DNA of 28,204 nucleotides from STC-113 sp964618565 (GTDB taxonomy: Bacteria > Patescibacteriota > Gracilibacteria > BD1-5 > UBA2023), in NCBI GenBank assembly GCA_964618565.1, contig CAZUBA010000028.1, forward strand, positions 1 to 28,204, given 5' to 3'. The first letter of the stretch is position 1. Every line of letters starts with the position of its first letter. Positions 1 to 9,987 of the stretch are shown in pieces. The translations under genes were made by a program, and so were the position numbers. A model generated the notes under the pieces. It did not search any database. It was given only the letters and a program-made list of their open reading frames with translations, and was not told where the DNA came from.

Positions 1-1
1 A

Positions 2-73
2 GATAAAGCTGGATTCTGAATATGAAGCGCGTGGATAAGCATAGATGATATTGAGCAAATCAGAAAGGATTAG
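2..73 (+). CDS. C-terminal end of an unidentified protein (5' truncated)
   Basis: An open frame enters from the left edge and ends at TAG (71-73). It gives about 23 residues ending WISIDDIEQIRKD, with two UGA codons read as Gly. The piece is too short to assign a family. Support comes from the sensible composition of the tail and the 92-nt gap before the next start. It could be a chance frame. Confidence 0.4.
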
Positions 74-165
74 CAGTTGGTCAGATTGATTAAATCCTAT
101 TTAAATTTGTAAATTCTTTAAGGTAAGCTATTATGCAAAATAATATTACATTTTAAACTCAATCT

Positions 166-1368
166 ATGAAAATCGACGCGTATATAAAAAAATGGTTAGA
201 GTCTTGAATAATCTCACAAGATCAGGCAAAAATAATGTTTTCAGATTCTAGAGAAATTATAGAATCCGAGAAAAAAAATAGGGTTGCTTGAATGTTCGGT
301 ACGATATGAGCATCTGTGCTCTGAATCTGACTATTGCTTTTCGTAGGTGGCAATTGGGAAGATATTCCCTTATTTCTAAAAGTGTTGGCAGCACTTTGAC
401 TTTGTGTTGCAAGTGCGTATGGGGCTTATTTTTTTGAAGAGAAATGAGATCGCCCGAAAACCTCTTGAACCCTAGCGTTTCTTTCTTCGATTTTTTGGTG
501 AGTCACGGTGATTCTCATTGCTCAACAATACAGCACTTGAGATACAAGTAAGATACATTACCTCATTCTAATATGGATGTTAGGTGTAATTCCTGCAATT
601 TATGCATTCAATTCAGCAGCAACTGCATGACTTTTTTCTGTGCTTGTAATTTGATGGGCATTTTCTTATGTTATGTCTTTCAATTGAGATAGCGGGCTAT
701 TTACAATTTTGGCAGCATGATTCATACTTTATTGAATCTGATGATTGCATAAGCTCATCCCTGATTATATGAGAATTTGAAGAGTTTTCAGAATCATAGG
801 TCTTTATATCACAATGTTCGTATTCCTTGTTTTTTCAGTATTCAGCAATTACGAATTTTCACGAAGCTTAAACGATGGTCTCAATAAATATATCTTAGTA
901 TTTATCATTGCAGCAATTTTGATATCATTAAGCGGATATTTTGCAAGAAAAAGCTTCAATAGGATGCTATTAGAGCACGTTCCTCCAGTCATATGATTAT
1001 GATTAAGCATGTGGGCTTTGGTATTGGGATCGTACATCAATTCACAAAGCAATTATTATTATGATCAGGTAAATGTGGTATTCTTGCCTGTAATGGTGGC
1101 TATGAATATTTATATTGTAGTAATTTGCACTCTCGTTTTATGGGTATGATACTCAAATCGAGACTCGAAACTTGTGAATGCCGGATACTTTTTTTGAACA
1201 ATATATCTCATCATAAAATATTGTCAGATATGATGGTGAATGATGTCAGCCTCTTTTTTCTTCATAGCGTGAGGAATCCTGTTCTTAATATTCGGTTATT
1301 TTGTAGAAAGGAAACGCAGGGAAACTATCACTAATTTTAAATTCATATGACAAGACGCAGACTTATAA
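166..1368 (+). CDS. DUF2157-type multi-pass membrane protein
   Basis: Read with UGA as Gly this is a 400-aa protein. A soluble N-terminal segment of about 45 residues (KWLESGIISQDQAKIMF) is followed by roughly ten hydrophobic helices. The short N-terminal helical region ending before a GxxGxxLLxxG-like first membrane segment, and the overall topology, match DUF2157 predicted membrane proteins. The family's function is unknown. The start is the first ATG of the frame. The 3' end overlaps the next gene, which encodes a GDYXXLXY protein, by 22 nt. DUF2157 and GDYXXLXY proteins are commonly adjacent or fused, which supports both calls. Without the UGA-Gly code the gene splinters into small pieces. 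The plasma-membrane location is inferred from hydropathy. Confidence 0.85.
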
Positions 1369-1844
1369 TCTTGGTTGTTGCATTCTGGGTAACCCTTATT
1401 GTCGGATTTGTCTGATATATGGAATACATTAAGCAAAATTGAGTAATGCTGATAGTAAAAATAGAGCCCGTTGATCCTAGGGATTTCTTAAGGTGAGATT
1501 ATGTGACACTTAGCTTTCCTTTTTCCAGAATACCCGATATAAAAGATGAAAGATGAAAAGCTGTTTATGTCGAATTTTCAAAATGAGCCGATAATAGACT
1601 GATCAAGATAGAGAAATATTCTGACCGAATGCCCCTTAATGGCCTTGCTATAAAATGAACATATGCTTGAGATGGGTGGACAATAGAATATGGAATTGAG
1701 AAATTTTTCGTACCTGAATGAAAATGACATGATCTTGAAAATGCAATAAGAGAAAAGAAAATGGAAGCCCAAATTGCAATCGATAGATTCTGAAGATCCA
1801 TAATAAAAAATATCTTGATCGACGGGGTTGTATGGAAGCCGTAA
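1347..1844 (+). CDS. GDYXXLXY-family protein, partner of DUF2157
   Basis: This 165-aa protein has one N-terminal membrane anchor (residues about 5-24) and an extracytoplasmic domain. It carries the family signature as PVDPRDFLRGDYVTLSF near residue 50, where the first Gly of GDY is encoded by UGA. Later motifs such as KGTYAGDGWTIEYGIEKFF and VPEGKG are typical of the GDYXXLXY domain, whose biochemical role is not known. The start lies inside the 3' end of the DUF2157 gene (22-nt overlap), so translation is likely coupled. A perfect palindromic terminator follows 6 nt after the stop and closes the two-gene operon. Confidence 0.85.
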
Positions 1845-1850
1845 ATAGAT

Positions 1851-1884
1851 TATAAAATAGAGACTGTACAGTCTCTATTTTATA
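1851..1884. terminator. Perfect 34-bp palindrome, bidirectional terminator
   Basis: TATAAAATAGAGACT and its exact reverse complement flank a GTAC centre. The palindrome lies between the convergent 3' ends of the GDYXXLXY gene (stop 1844) and the minus-strand reductase gene (stop 1917). The stem flanks give A-runs and T-runs on both strands, so it can terminate transcription in both directions. Confidence 0.8.
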
Positions 1885-1916
1885 ATATCTAATTTATGGA
1901 TTCGCGGATAATAGAT

Positions 1917-2456
1917 TTAAATGGTCTTGAATTTGTATCTGCTTTTTACTAAGCCATTCAGCAAAACACTTGTTTCAATATGCTCTAATTCCTGAATCTT
2001 TGGGTTCTTTGAAAACAAAGGGATTCAATCTCATAATAATATAGGAACTCTAGTTATAGTTATTTCATTTATTAAATTTTCTTCAATGAATGATTGAATC
2101 GTTTTTCATCAATCAATATAAAGGCTGCCAAATCCAAAAGCACTTGCTTTTAATAAAATTTCTTTAGGATTTCAAGCAATCTGTTCGACCTTTCATTTTA
2201 ATTCATTAGGAATATCTATTATCTTGCTGCTTAATATAAAAACAGGTTTATCATATGGCCAAAATCAAAAAGTCAGCACTTTTTCAAATGTTTTTCTTCA
2301 CATTATAATAGCATCTATTGTACTCATAAACTCAGAAAAACCGAAATCATCATTTTCTGGATTAGGCATATTATCTAACCAAGATATGTCTCAGTCACTA
2401 AGTGCAATATATCAATCTAAGCTTGTGGCTACATAAACAGAACATTTCATATTCAT
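1917..2456 (-). CDS. Dihydrofolate reductase-like protein (RibD C-terminal / YyaP-type)
   Basis: This 179-aa protein has the fold landmarks of the RibD-C/DHFR-like reductases. These are VATSLDGYIAL at residues 7-17, an acidic GDISWLD segment, AIIMGRKTFEKV around residue 50, a KPVFILSSK strand, and SLYIDGGKTIQSFIEENLI followed by TRVPILLGDGIPLF. The family binds NADPH and reduces pterin- or pyrimidine-type substrates. The exact substrate cannot be told here. Ten glycines are UGA, several at invariant sites (LDGY, MGR, DGG, GDG), which makes this one of the best proofs of code 25 in the window. It lies 4 nt downstream of a small membrane-protein gene, so the two are probably cotranscribed. Confidence 0.9.
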
Positions 2457-2460
2457 TTTG

Positions 2461-2706
2461 TTATCTTGTTTTAAAACTCTGCTTTATGAATCGTACTAAG
2501 ACATAAGTTCAATTGATAATAATTCACAAAGCAAGAAACATTATTCCTAATCCTGCAAAAGCACTGGCTCATATGTCTGGAAATTTTGATTTTGAACTAA
2601 ACAGTATTATTCAAAAAAACACAAACAGAAATAATCATAGCTTCATCAATCATTTTCCTTGGTGTTCTTCTTTAATCATTTCCCACAATTCTTCCAATTC
2701 ATTCAT
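2461..2706 (-). CDS. Small two-TM membrane protein, unknown function
   Basis: This 81-aa protein has an acidic/basic N-terminus (MNELEELWEMIKEEHQGKG), then two hydrophobic helices at about residues 24-36 and 46-69, separated by a short SSKSKFPDIG loop, and a basic tail. I do not recognise a family. Its stop is 4 nt before the reductase start. Upstream on the same strand is tRNA-Ser with no obvious terminator in the 54-nt gap, so the tRNA and these two genes may share a transcript. Confidence 0.65.
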
Positions 2707-2760
2707 AAGCAGATTATGTAATTTCTAATTCCTAATCTCTAAATAACTCAATTCTATTTA

Positions 2761-2851
2761 TGGCGGAGAGGGAGAGATTTGAACTCTCGTTACCTTGGGG
2801 GTAAACACGATTTCGAGTCGTGCGCATTCAGCCAGACTCTGCCACCTCTCC
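2761..2851 (-). tRNA. tRNA-Ser(CGA)
   Basis: The acceptor stem GGAGAGG pairs perfectly with CCTCTCC, followed by discriminator G and an encoded CCA. The anticodon arm is CACGA-CTCGAAA-TCGTG, giving anticodon CGA (plus-strand 2813-2815), which decodes UCG. The long variable arm TTACC/GGTAA is typical of class II tRNA-Ser, and the T arm is GAGAG-TTCAAAT-CTCTC. Its 5' end sits one base from the U-run of a strong hairpin, so a separate promoter is hard to place. Confidence 0.95.
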
Positions 2852-2852
2852 T

Positions 2853-2890
2853 AAAAATCCAGAACTTAATATTTAAGTTCTGGATTTTTT
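2853..2890. terminator. 17-bp hairpin with flanking A/T runs between SPFH gene and tRNA
   Basis: AATCCAGAACTTAA pairs perfectly with TTAAGTTCTGGATT around a 3-nt loop, extended by A and T runs. On the minus strand it follows the prohibitin-like stop (2894-2892) and ends in UUUUU directly before the tRNA 5' end. It may be a terminator with read-through or a processing signal for the tRNA. Confidence 0.75.
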
Positions 2891-2891
2891 T

Positions 2892-3680
2892 TTATTTTAT
2901 ATTAACAAATGGAGTATTGGCTCAAGTTACTTGCGGAAGGACTCAATTCCATTTCTCTATTGATCTTAGCTGTAGGATTTCAGGGTTTGATTTCAGTGCT
3001 GCTGCTTCAATCTGGCTTGCTTCAGCTTTTCATTTTGCTTCCGCGACTTTTTGTTCGGCTTCGAATTTTATCCTTTCAAGCTTATTTTTTGCAGCTAATG
3101 CCTCTTGTTCGGCTGTGACTTTTTCTTCGATTGCCTTATTGAATGATTCTGAAAAATTGAAATTAACTATATTCACATCATCGACGATAATGAATCTTGG
3201 TTCAAGTTTCTTCTTAAGAAGGTCCTTTATGAGATCTTTTACTGCCTCTCTTTTTGTAATAAGCTCTTCAGCGGTGAATTTTGCCGTTCAGGCTTTGATG
3301 GATTCCTGAATTGCTGGATCGATGAGCTTTTCTTTATAATCCAATCAGACTTCTCTATATATCTGACCGACATGTTCGGCACTAAGATGGAAATTAAGTG
3401 CAACAACCGCACTGATGGTCTGCAGGTCTTTTGATGCGCTGCTTGCCTCAGTCTGTTCCTTAAGCACTCTCACGTTCATGATTATCATGTCATCTATATA
3501 TGGAATCTTGAAATATAATCATTCATTGTACGTAACTCAAGTTACAGCTCAGAACCTTAAAAGTATTCATTTTTCTCATGCTTTTATAGTTCAGAAACTT
3601 CCGAATAATATTCAAGCTATTATAAAAAATATAATTATAAGAATTGCCCATTTGAAAAAGCTCTTTACGCGATTCTTCAT
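2892..3680 (-). CDS. Prohibitin-like SPFH/Band 7 membrane protein
   Basis: This 262-aa protein has one N-terminal membrane helix (about residues 11-28) and then the SPFH domain, with landmarks AGEKGILLRFGAVTG, EGLYFKIPYIDD, a VALNFHL strand and IYREVG. A coiled-coil stalk rich in EAEQKVAEAKGKAEA follows. The C-terminus SIEKWNGVLPQVTG matches the KWdGklPqVtg ending of prohibitin homologues. Length and order fit prohibitins, which form ring scaffolds on the membrane and are linked to protease regulation and microdomains. That role is family knowledge, not seen here. The first ATG of the frame is used and no Shine-Dalgarno is evident. Confidence 0.92.
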
Positions 3681-3818
3681 ATCTTGTATGAATGAAGAGC
3701 TTCAATAGTTAATAGTTGCCATTTTAAGTTAAATTAAATGATACAAAAACATATTAGCAGATTATTTGAAAAATCAAATGAGAATATCATCATTTTTATG
3801 GTCCTTTAAAATAATCTT

Positions 3819-3847
3819 TTGACAAATAGAAATAAAAAAATTACAAT
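3819..3847 (+). promoter_or_regulatory. Sigma-70 type promoter for the secreted-protein operon
   Basis: A perfect -35 TTGACA (3819-3824) is followed after 17 nt by TACAAT (3842-3847). It lies 50 nt upstream of the secreted-protein ATG. A small inverted repeat AAGTTAA/TTAACTT lies in the leader and an ATTTGA/TCAAAT palindrome lies at 3764-3779. Confidence 0.65.
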
Positions 3848-3896
3848 GCCATGTAGAAACTTAAAGTTAATTTTAACTTCTAATATCTAATTCTTT

Positions 3897-4880
3897 ATGA
3901 AAACAAAAATATTTAAGCAAGTATGAATGTCAATATTATCAGTTTTAATAGTTTCATGAGTTGCATTTGCAGCTTCAATTAGTGATTTTACAAATACATC
4001 CATATCTGATAATACAATAATTTCTAAAGAATGGTATAATTTAGCAAACAAAGCATTATCAACAATTTTTGATATTAACTGAACACTTAAAGATTGAAGT
4101 ATCCCGGCAAGTAAAGTCAGTGAGACAAATGGCAAATGGTGTAAATCCGACTGAACCAAAATAGTCTGCAACCAAGAAGCGCCCACCGGATGATCCACCA
4201 CCTCAAATTATGAATACAGGCTAGTATGAACATCAACTAATACCATTGGTTGTTACTATATTCCTAGCTCTACGATAGTTGATGATAATTTTTGTACGAA
4301 AGATTTAGCATGATGATTGCATAGTAGTAAGGAATGTGTTCTTTTGGGGAGAACTGTAGAACAAGATGCAGATTTATGATTAGTTTGTACATCTACAGAA
4401 AAATCTTATAGTTATTGTTATTACGGATTAACCCTTAATGTTTGAGAAGCTACTTCAGCATGCAGAAGAGATTCTTCAGGATATTACTGGTCAACTGGTA
4501 TCTTATCCTATGATAAATACATAAATGCGACAACCAAAATAACCTCTACTTTTGAATACGCTTGAAAATCCAAAACTATTGCAACCAATAAGACTTATAA
4601 TTGATGTATTGTTGCATCGTCGCATAGTTATTGAATATATTCACACCCTTCTAATGAGGCAATAACTAATTTTAAATATCCCGATTATACAGTAACACCC
4701 ACAACATATAAATTAAAAAATATAACTTATTGAGAAACCCTTTCTCCGCTTTATGCAGAATCTTGTTTAGCCTATTCTCCGGCATGAACTTATTCATCAA
4801 CCGCTTTTTGAACAGTAATAGATAATGTATCATGAAATCTTGTGAATTCTAATTATGTTTCAAAAATTGCCTTAAAATAA
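3897..4880 (+). CDS. Secreted Cys-containing surface protein, unknown
   Basis: This 327-aa protein starts with a clear signal peptide: positive MKTKIFKQ, a hydrophobic core to about residue 22, then an AFA-A cleavage site. The mature part is rich in Ser, Thr, Tyr and Asn and contains scattered cysteines, some closely spaced (about residues 82-91), suggesting disulfides outside the membrane. The N-terminal pattern, with an early SKEWYNLANKAL helix followed by DGSIPASKV, resembles surface proteins that recur in Gracilibacteria/SR1-type genomes, though I cannot assign a family. It has its own promoter, and the next gene, a lipoprotein, begins 20 nt later. A role in contact with a host cell is a guess from context only. 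Confidence 0.75.
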
Positions 4881-4900
4881 TTTAATCTTAATTAAAGCTT

Positions 4901-5446
4901 ATGTTTAAAAAATTAAACTTATTTTTATTGATTTTCTTTATTTCTGTTACTTTATTATCTTGTTCAGATAGTGATGGAAATAATATTTCAAAGAAAGAAA
5001 ATACTAGCTCTGAAATAGGCAGCATCAATAAATTAAGCGATAAAAATAAGGCGAGTTTTGATTGTGATAAATTGAATGATAAGGATGGTCAGCAGTATTG
5101 CAATAATAATAAACTAAAGCTTAAGGTGGATGAATTGGTGTATTCTCAGGATATTGAAAAATCTATTTGAAAGTGCTGAAGTTTTGTAAAAGGAAATATT
5201 GGAGTTTATAAAAATGTTTCAGATTGTAGATTAAAAATAGTTTTAACTAGGTATTTTTCTCAATTTAATAATCAATATAATCTATGAATAAAACAAGCTC
5301 CAATATCTTGTGATATTTTGAAATCTTACTGAGAAGATACTATTTGTAAGGACACTTTAGCAAAAATAAAAAAATATAATGAATTTAAAAAGACTGAAAG
5401 TGTTTATAATGAATATAAAGATATCATTTCTTCAAATTTTTATTAG
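4901..5446 (+). CDS. Lipoprotein, unknown function
   Basis: This 181-aa protein has a lipoprotein signal: MFKKLN, a hydrophobic core, and lipobox LLSC with Cys near residue 21, then an acidic Ser/Asp linker. The mature part is Lys/Asp/Asn-rich with several cysteines arranged in short motifs (FDCDKLNDKDGQQYC, ISCDIL, ICKDTL). The pattern CDKL..D..yC repeated with CDIL..gedtICKD suggests two related Cys modules. UGA codons appear only in the second half. It is cotranscribed with the secreted protein upstream and followed by a terminator. Confidence 0.7.
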
Positions 5447-5474
5447 TCTTTGGGATATACTTATAAGTTATCTT

Positions 5475-5507
5475 AAGTCTGAGCTCATTTAGTTTCGGAC
5501 TTTTTTT
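5475..5507 (+). terminator. Rho-independent terminator
   Basis: AAGTCTGA pairs with TTCGGACTT (8 bp with one G-U) around a loop of about 11 nt, followed by seven T. It lies 29 nt after the lipoprotein stop. Confidence 0.7.
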
Positions 5508-5680
5508 GTATGTTACTTTTATTTTATAATTGTGTATTATTTCTATTATAGAAAAAAACCTAAAGAATTTAGAAAAATAGTGAAAAATTTATTTTTGAAA
5601 AAGTTTTGACTTATGAGATTGATTTTAAGATAAGTCTCGTGTTTTGAGTTTGTTATGAACTTTTTATGATTGCCATATGA

Positions 5681-5708
5681 TTGATTTTTATAAGAAAATT
5701 GATATAAT
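5681..5708 (+). promoter_or_regulatory. Sigma-70 type promoter
   Basis: TTGATT (5681-5686), a 16-nt spacer, then perfect TATAAT (5703-5708). It lies 32 nt before the ATG of the small conserved gene at 5740. Confidence 0.55.
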
Positions 5709-5739
5709 GTTATGTTTATTTTCTAATTAAAAATAGATT

Positions 5740-6000
5740 ATGCAAGAATGAGAATCGATCGAAACTACCGATCACGAAGAGATACAGAAGTGGGTGGAAT
5801 CAAGATGATGAAGCCCTGCAAAAGTCAAAGATTCCTCAATAATAAGAATCCATTATCTGGCAAAAGATGAGCCTGATCTGGAAGATATAAATTGGGATGA
5901 ATTCTTTGAGATATTTGATAACAGCAGATTGAAATTCGTTTATCAATTAAAAACCCAAGACTGAAAAGAAAGCCGTTTTTCTAAAATAGTACGAAGATAG
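5740..6000 (+). CDS. Small conserved acidic protein (often misannotated as 1,4-alpha-glucan branching enzyme)
   Basis: This 86-aa protein has TTDHEEIQKWVESRGGSPA near the N-terminus and INWDEFFEIFDNSRLKFVYQ then DGKESRFSKIV at the C-terminus. This pattern (TxDHEEIrkWaEeRGG, IsWDEFFekFee, LaflYQ, SrFxKlV) is a widespread family of 80-90 residue bacterial proteins whose database names are usually wrong; no function is established. Both glycines of RGG are UGA. It is a monocistronic unit with its own promoter and a terminator 11 nt after the stop. Confidence 0.75.
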
Positions 6001-6010
6001 GAAAATATTG

Positions 6011-6046
6011 AATCTGCCGGATTTCAAGGAAATCTGGCAGATTTTT
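6011..6046 (+). terminator. Rho-independent terminator
   Basis: AATCTGCCGGATTT pairs with AAATCTGGCAGATT (14 bp, one G-U) around a 5-nt loop, followed by five T. It sits between convergent genes. Confidence 0.8.
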
Positions 6047-6064
6047 GACTTGCGCATAATCAAG

Positions 6065-6547
6065 CTAAAAACCTGGATTTGAAATATCGCTCTTTTTAGC
6101 TATTTCCTCTTTTTTTTCTTTGATTAGCTTAAGCAAATCAAAAGGATGATGGTATTGCATATCGCCTGAAAACTCAAATTTCACAGTTTCTTTGACTTCT
6201 GGAGCAAGATTATCCTTCACTTCATTCTTCATGAATTCAATGCAGAATAGATAGGTTTCCTTGATTTTATGCTTCTGAACTATTTCTCTAGTCTCCTCAG
6301 AAATTCTTTTTAAAAGCTTGTGCTGGCTGTATTGCTTGTATTCTTCTGGCATTGCTCATGACTTTCAAGTTTTTGAATCTTTCAGATAATCATCTCTTAA
6401 TTGTAGGCTTGGATCCGCTACAGCGAATTCATCCAACAATTCTATGTGACCATCATATGCGATATAATATTTTGCTTTTGATTCTCCTGAAACTATCAAA
6501 AGCGATTTTGACTCCTCAAATTGAGGTAGATCTTGATTGATTTCCAT
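6065..6547 (-). CDS. Possible baeRF / Host_attach-like protein
   Basis: Two pieces that look separate in the standard code join through two UGA glycines into a 160-aa protein ending at TAG. Its layout is an N-terminal strand LLIVSGESKAKYYIAYDG, a central basic segment KQYSQHKLLKRISEETREI, a strand ETYLFCIEF, and a C-terminal region with DLLKLIKEKKEEI. This resembles the bacterial archaeo-eukaryotic release-factor-like (baeRF/Host_attach) fold, where an 'IadgakArly' strand precedes a helix of the LA..L type and a LvlvA strand. The match is by pattern only and remote. No GGQ-like motif is seen. The ATG at 6547 is the first in the frame. Confidence 0.6.
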
Positions 6548-6615
6548 AGGTCGAAATTAATGATTAAGACCTATAATTATAATTAAGAATTTTTAATTGT
6601 AAATAATTTTAATGA

Positions 6616-8487
6616 CTATTTAACTAACACATATCATCATACATAATAATTATCTCTTCCTTTTTCACCTCATTCATATAATGGATTGTCTATTTTTATA
6701 TGTTCCAAAATTACCTTATAGCTTTTGATATTTCCTTTTAATTCGAATACCATATCTTCTTTTTTCATTTTCACTTCTTTTTTCTGGCTATAGATAGCAG
6801 ATAGCTTATCTATGATTTCTTTTGCATTTACAGTATCTATCACATTTCAGTTTTCAGTTATATCTATGCTATTGCTGTTGAAGTAAAAAATTGCTCAAGT
6901 AGAAAAATTCGTTGAATAAATTTTTAATATTTTTGAATATCAAGCAGTATCAATGGGGAATATGTCTTCTTTTGTATTCAGATATATTGACTTCATATTT
7001 GAATTTGGAATTTCATTAAAATATGATTTTACTTTTATCTCTTCAGTAATTCAATTAACTATATTCCAAGCGCTTGGTTCGCTAGTTCTGCCGCTTAAAT
7101 TTCCTTTAACGGAATACTCGTAATCCTCTTTATGTTTTTGGACTACTTTTTCATATTGTTTTGGGAAAAGCTTCTTTATGCTATCGCAGTCGTCATATCT
7201 GCAAAGATAATTTATTCATGAATATATTTCTTTTGATAAGTCTTGATTTATGTCTGTCTCGTTTTTCAGAGGGATTATTTCTCAATTTTTAAGTATTCAT
7301 GCGCTCACAAGATTTTTTTCCAGACGAGAAAGCTGTCTTGATTCTGGAAGAGAATATACTCACCATGGTCAGATAGATATTAAGATGGTAAAGATCGTTA
7401 ATATCAAAGGAATGTACGCTAAGTATTTTTTTCTGGAGAATATCAAGTAAGCGGAAATCACCAAAAGCCATATCCCGAAGACAACGATAAAGTATCTGTT
7501 CATAGTTATATCATATTGCATGATTCTGAGGTAGATAGCATAAAACAACATGAAAAGCTGAGGTATTACGACATATGGGAACCATTTTCTGAAAAATCAT
7601 ATGAATTTGTACTTTTCTTCAAATGCATAAGAAAACATATAAATCAAATAACCGAAAATCGAGAATCATATCACGAGCCAGCTTACTTCTCATTTTGGCC
7701 AATCTCAAAAATTAGTAAGGACTTTGATGCTGTAAGCATAAAGGATGATGAAATAGATGCAGATGAACGGAATTGCAATGAATTTGACTAGAAAAGAAAA
7801 AAATGCATTTTCAACAAATTGGTCTTTATTGAATGTTTCTTTTTTTGGAATTTGAGTAAGCGCGAAAATCGGAGTTATAAATGATAAGGCTATTATTGCC
7901 CAATCGCCGTATATGTCCTCGCTTATTTTTCAACTTAAATCAAAAAGTTCAAATACAGAAGCGATTCAGATGCTTCAAAGAGCAAATAGTACACCTCAAA
8001 GTATTGTTGAAATCAGATAAACTACGCCTATTTTGAAGAAATAAGAGTAATAAACCCCTTGAATATCTTCTTTTGAAAGAAGTTTTTTTACATATGGAGC
8101 AAAGAAGACATATGAGGTTATTCACAAAAGTGTCAATGCAATGAAAATTACGCTATCGCTATTATCAATATCTTTTTTTAATCATAAGAAAAACATTATT
8201 CAGAAAAAGATAGCAAGAAGCTGCAATCAATTTTTTTTGATATTTGATAGCTTAAGATTTTCAGAGCTCAAGTAAAATCATAAGCTAAGAAAGAAAGTTA
8301 TAACAATTGAAAAGACCGTTTTTAAGATATTATTGCTGATGTTTTGCTCAAAATCTCAATGCAGATCAGTAATGAGCAGTGCGCTTATTGCAAATATAAG
8401 CATCATCGGCAGAGGGAATCTTTTGAATACGCCAGTTAGATTTGACCTTAAATTTTCTAGATTAAGGCTTGAGAATAAATTTTTCAT
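6616..8487 (-). CDS. DUF4153-type multi-pass membrane protein
   Basis: This 623-aa protein is about two-thirds membrane-embedded. Near the N-terminus it has VFKRFPLPMML, as DUF4153 proteins do (rFPl). Many hydrophobic helices follow, including EEKYKFIGFFRKWFPYVVIPQ and ALYLRI-like segments, then the family landmark GPWGVYSLPESRQLSRLEKNL after the last helix. The C-terminal third is a soluble, predicted extracytoplasmic domain. The family's function is unknown. Several smaller fragments join only with UGA as Gly. I take the ATG at 8487. An in-frame TTG 78 nt upstream is less likely because ATG is used everywhere else. A TATAAT-like -10 box lies at 8512-8517 (minus). Confidence 0.88.
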
Positions 8488-8594
8488 AACAAGATAATAA
8501 ATTGATAAACTATTATATGTATTCTCTATTATTTCAAATAAAGTCAATTGATTTTTTATAGTCAATTTTCTGGAGAGGAGATATATCAGAGACT

Positions 8595-8849
8595 TTACAT
8601 TAAATTCTCTTTATTTATATCTTTAAGGATATCATCCAGATTGCCCACATTATTTTTAGATGCATCATTCTTTGTCTTAGCTGTGATAGAATCATTCAAT
8701 AAATCGATGATCTTATCTTGTTTCTTGCTGTTTTCTTCAAGAAGTGAAATTCATTCATTTATTTTCCAGTACCAGCATAGGATATCACGAAGAGCAAGAA
8801 GAATTATAAGCGCCACGACTAAATAAAGAAGGACTTCTTCAAATTTCAT
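8595..8849 (-). CDS. Small one-TM protein with cytoplasmic coiled tail
   Basis: This 84-aa protein starts MKFEEVLLYLVVALIILLA, a single membrane helix, followed by CWYWKINEGISLLEENSKKQDKII. The D-x-LCWYWKINe-x-x-LLEE pattern is common in short membrane proteins across many bacteria. Their function is unknown. The remainder is hydrophilic and likely helical. An in-frame ATG four codons upstream (8861) is an alternative start. Same strand as the DUF4153 gene, 107 nt upstream of it. Confidence 0.7.
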
Positions 8850-8969
8850 GGAAGATAACATAATATAATAGTTAAATAATAAATTTTTTAAGAATTGATT
8901 ATAACTGTTATTTAATGATTTTAGTTTACTATATAATTATTTGCAGTCAAACTTTAAAAAAATGTGATA

Positions 8970-9848
8970 TTAACTTATTTTAAGATCAGATCTTACAGCA
9001 ATCCAATCATTATCAAGGGTTTGGATATAGCTCATTTTCATAACTCAACTGCTAGTGTTGCAGATTACTTCCAAGAAAGCGGGCAGGGCTGCAACTCATC
9101 TTATGATATATGAATCAGAGCTTCTTGAAGAGGATATTGGAGAAAGACAGCATACATGACATCCTATCGCATCTTTTTTTAAGAAATTTCTGAGAAATTC
9201 TTCAATGATCCTTGCATCTTGTTGTATCTTGACACAGTATTCGCTATCATATGGCATAGTGAATGGATCAGTTTGGATCAATCACTTTTCAAGTTCTAGT
9301 TTTTTAATATTCATTTCCATATGATGAATGTTGAAGTAATCATCAAGAGCATTTATTTTTTTAAATAAATTTCTATAGGATATGGCGCTATCATCTGTTA
9401 TATCATATCATAATTTTCATTCTGGAGCCGTTAAGCTTATATCTCAATCGACATTTAAATTTATAATATTTTTTCAAGGTCACCATAATCGTAATCCATA
9501 TCAAAAAGTTCATCACAAATCATTGAACAGCTCTAATATCTTTTCTTTAGAAAATCATCAGGAATATTCTTTAGTTGATTGAGAAGTGGTCCTTATTTTC
9601 CATTCTGCGGGATTTCCATAGCTATTCAAAAAGCCAAGAATTTGTTTTTTGGAAGTTTCATTCAGAGAATCAAAATCCTTAATTCAAGGTGAAATCGCAT
9701 TTGTGATTGAATTTTTCACAATTCAAAGGAAATCCAAAGACTCATCTGTAAGCTTTCAAAGAAGGATATCTTGCAGAAAACGATTATTTGGGGATAATTC
9801 AAGATTTTTAATGACAATATCTGACTCTGGATTTTGTGAAATATTCAT
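8970..9848 (-). CDS. Hypothetical soluble protein
   Basis: This 292-aa protein has no signal peptide or membrane helix. Visible features are a helical N-terminal third, a Gly-rich stretch FNDLGGTFGYGLRLWGPG near residue 115 in which most glycines are UGA, and a C-terminal part with paired cysteines (AIGCHVCCLSP) and a Ser-rich SSSRSSDS loop. I do not recognise a family. The frame runs unbroken from ATG to TAA only with UGA as Gly. It is preceded by a 139-nt divergent intergenic region shared with the tandem membrane genes on the plus strand. Confidence 0.75.
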
Positions 9849-9987
9849 TTTTAATATAGTTAATTGCTTATGGAGAATATATATAGCTGCTTAATAATGT
9901 CAAATCAGTTAATCAAATTCTGAAGAATCTTGATAATCAGCTTAAGATATGTTATCATGGACATATTATTATCCTGATAAAATTCAT

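Noticed and set aside
2779..3309. Long plus-strand frame (176 aa) in the SPFH/tRNA region
   Set aside because: It runs antisense through the tRNA and the well-supported prohibitin-like gene; its Ser/Phe-rich composition is a shadow of the real frame.
8487..8565. TTG start extending the DUF4153 protein by 26 residues
   Set aside because: ATG at 8487 gives a natural N-terminus and a TATAAT-like box lies between the two positions.
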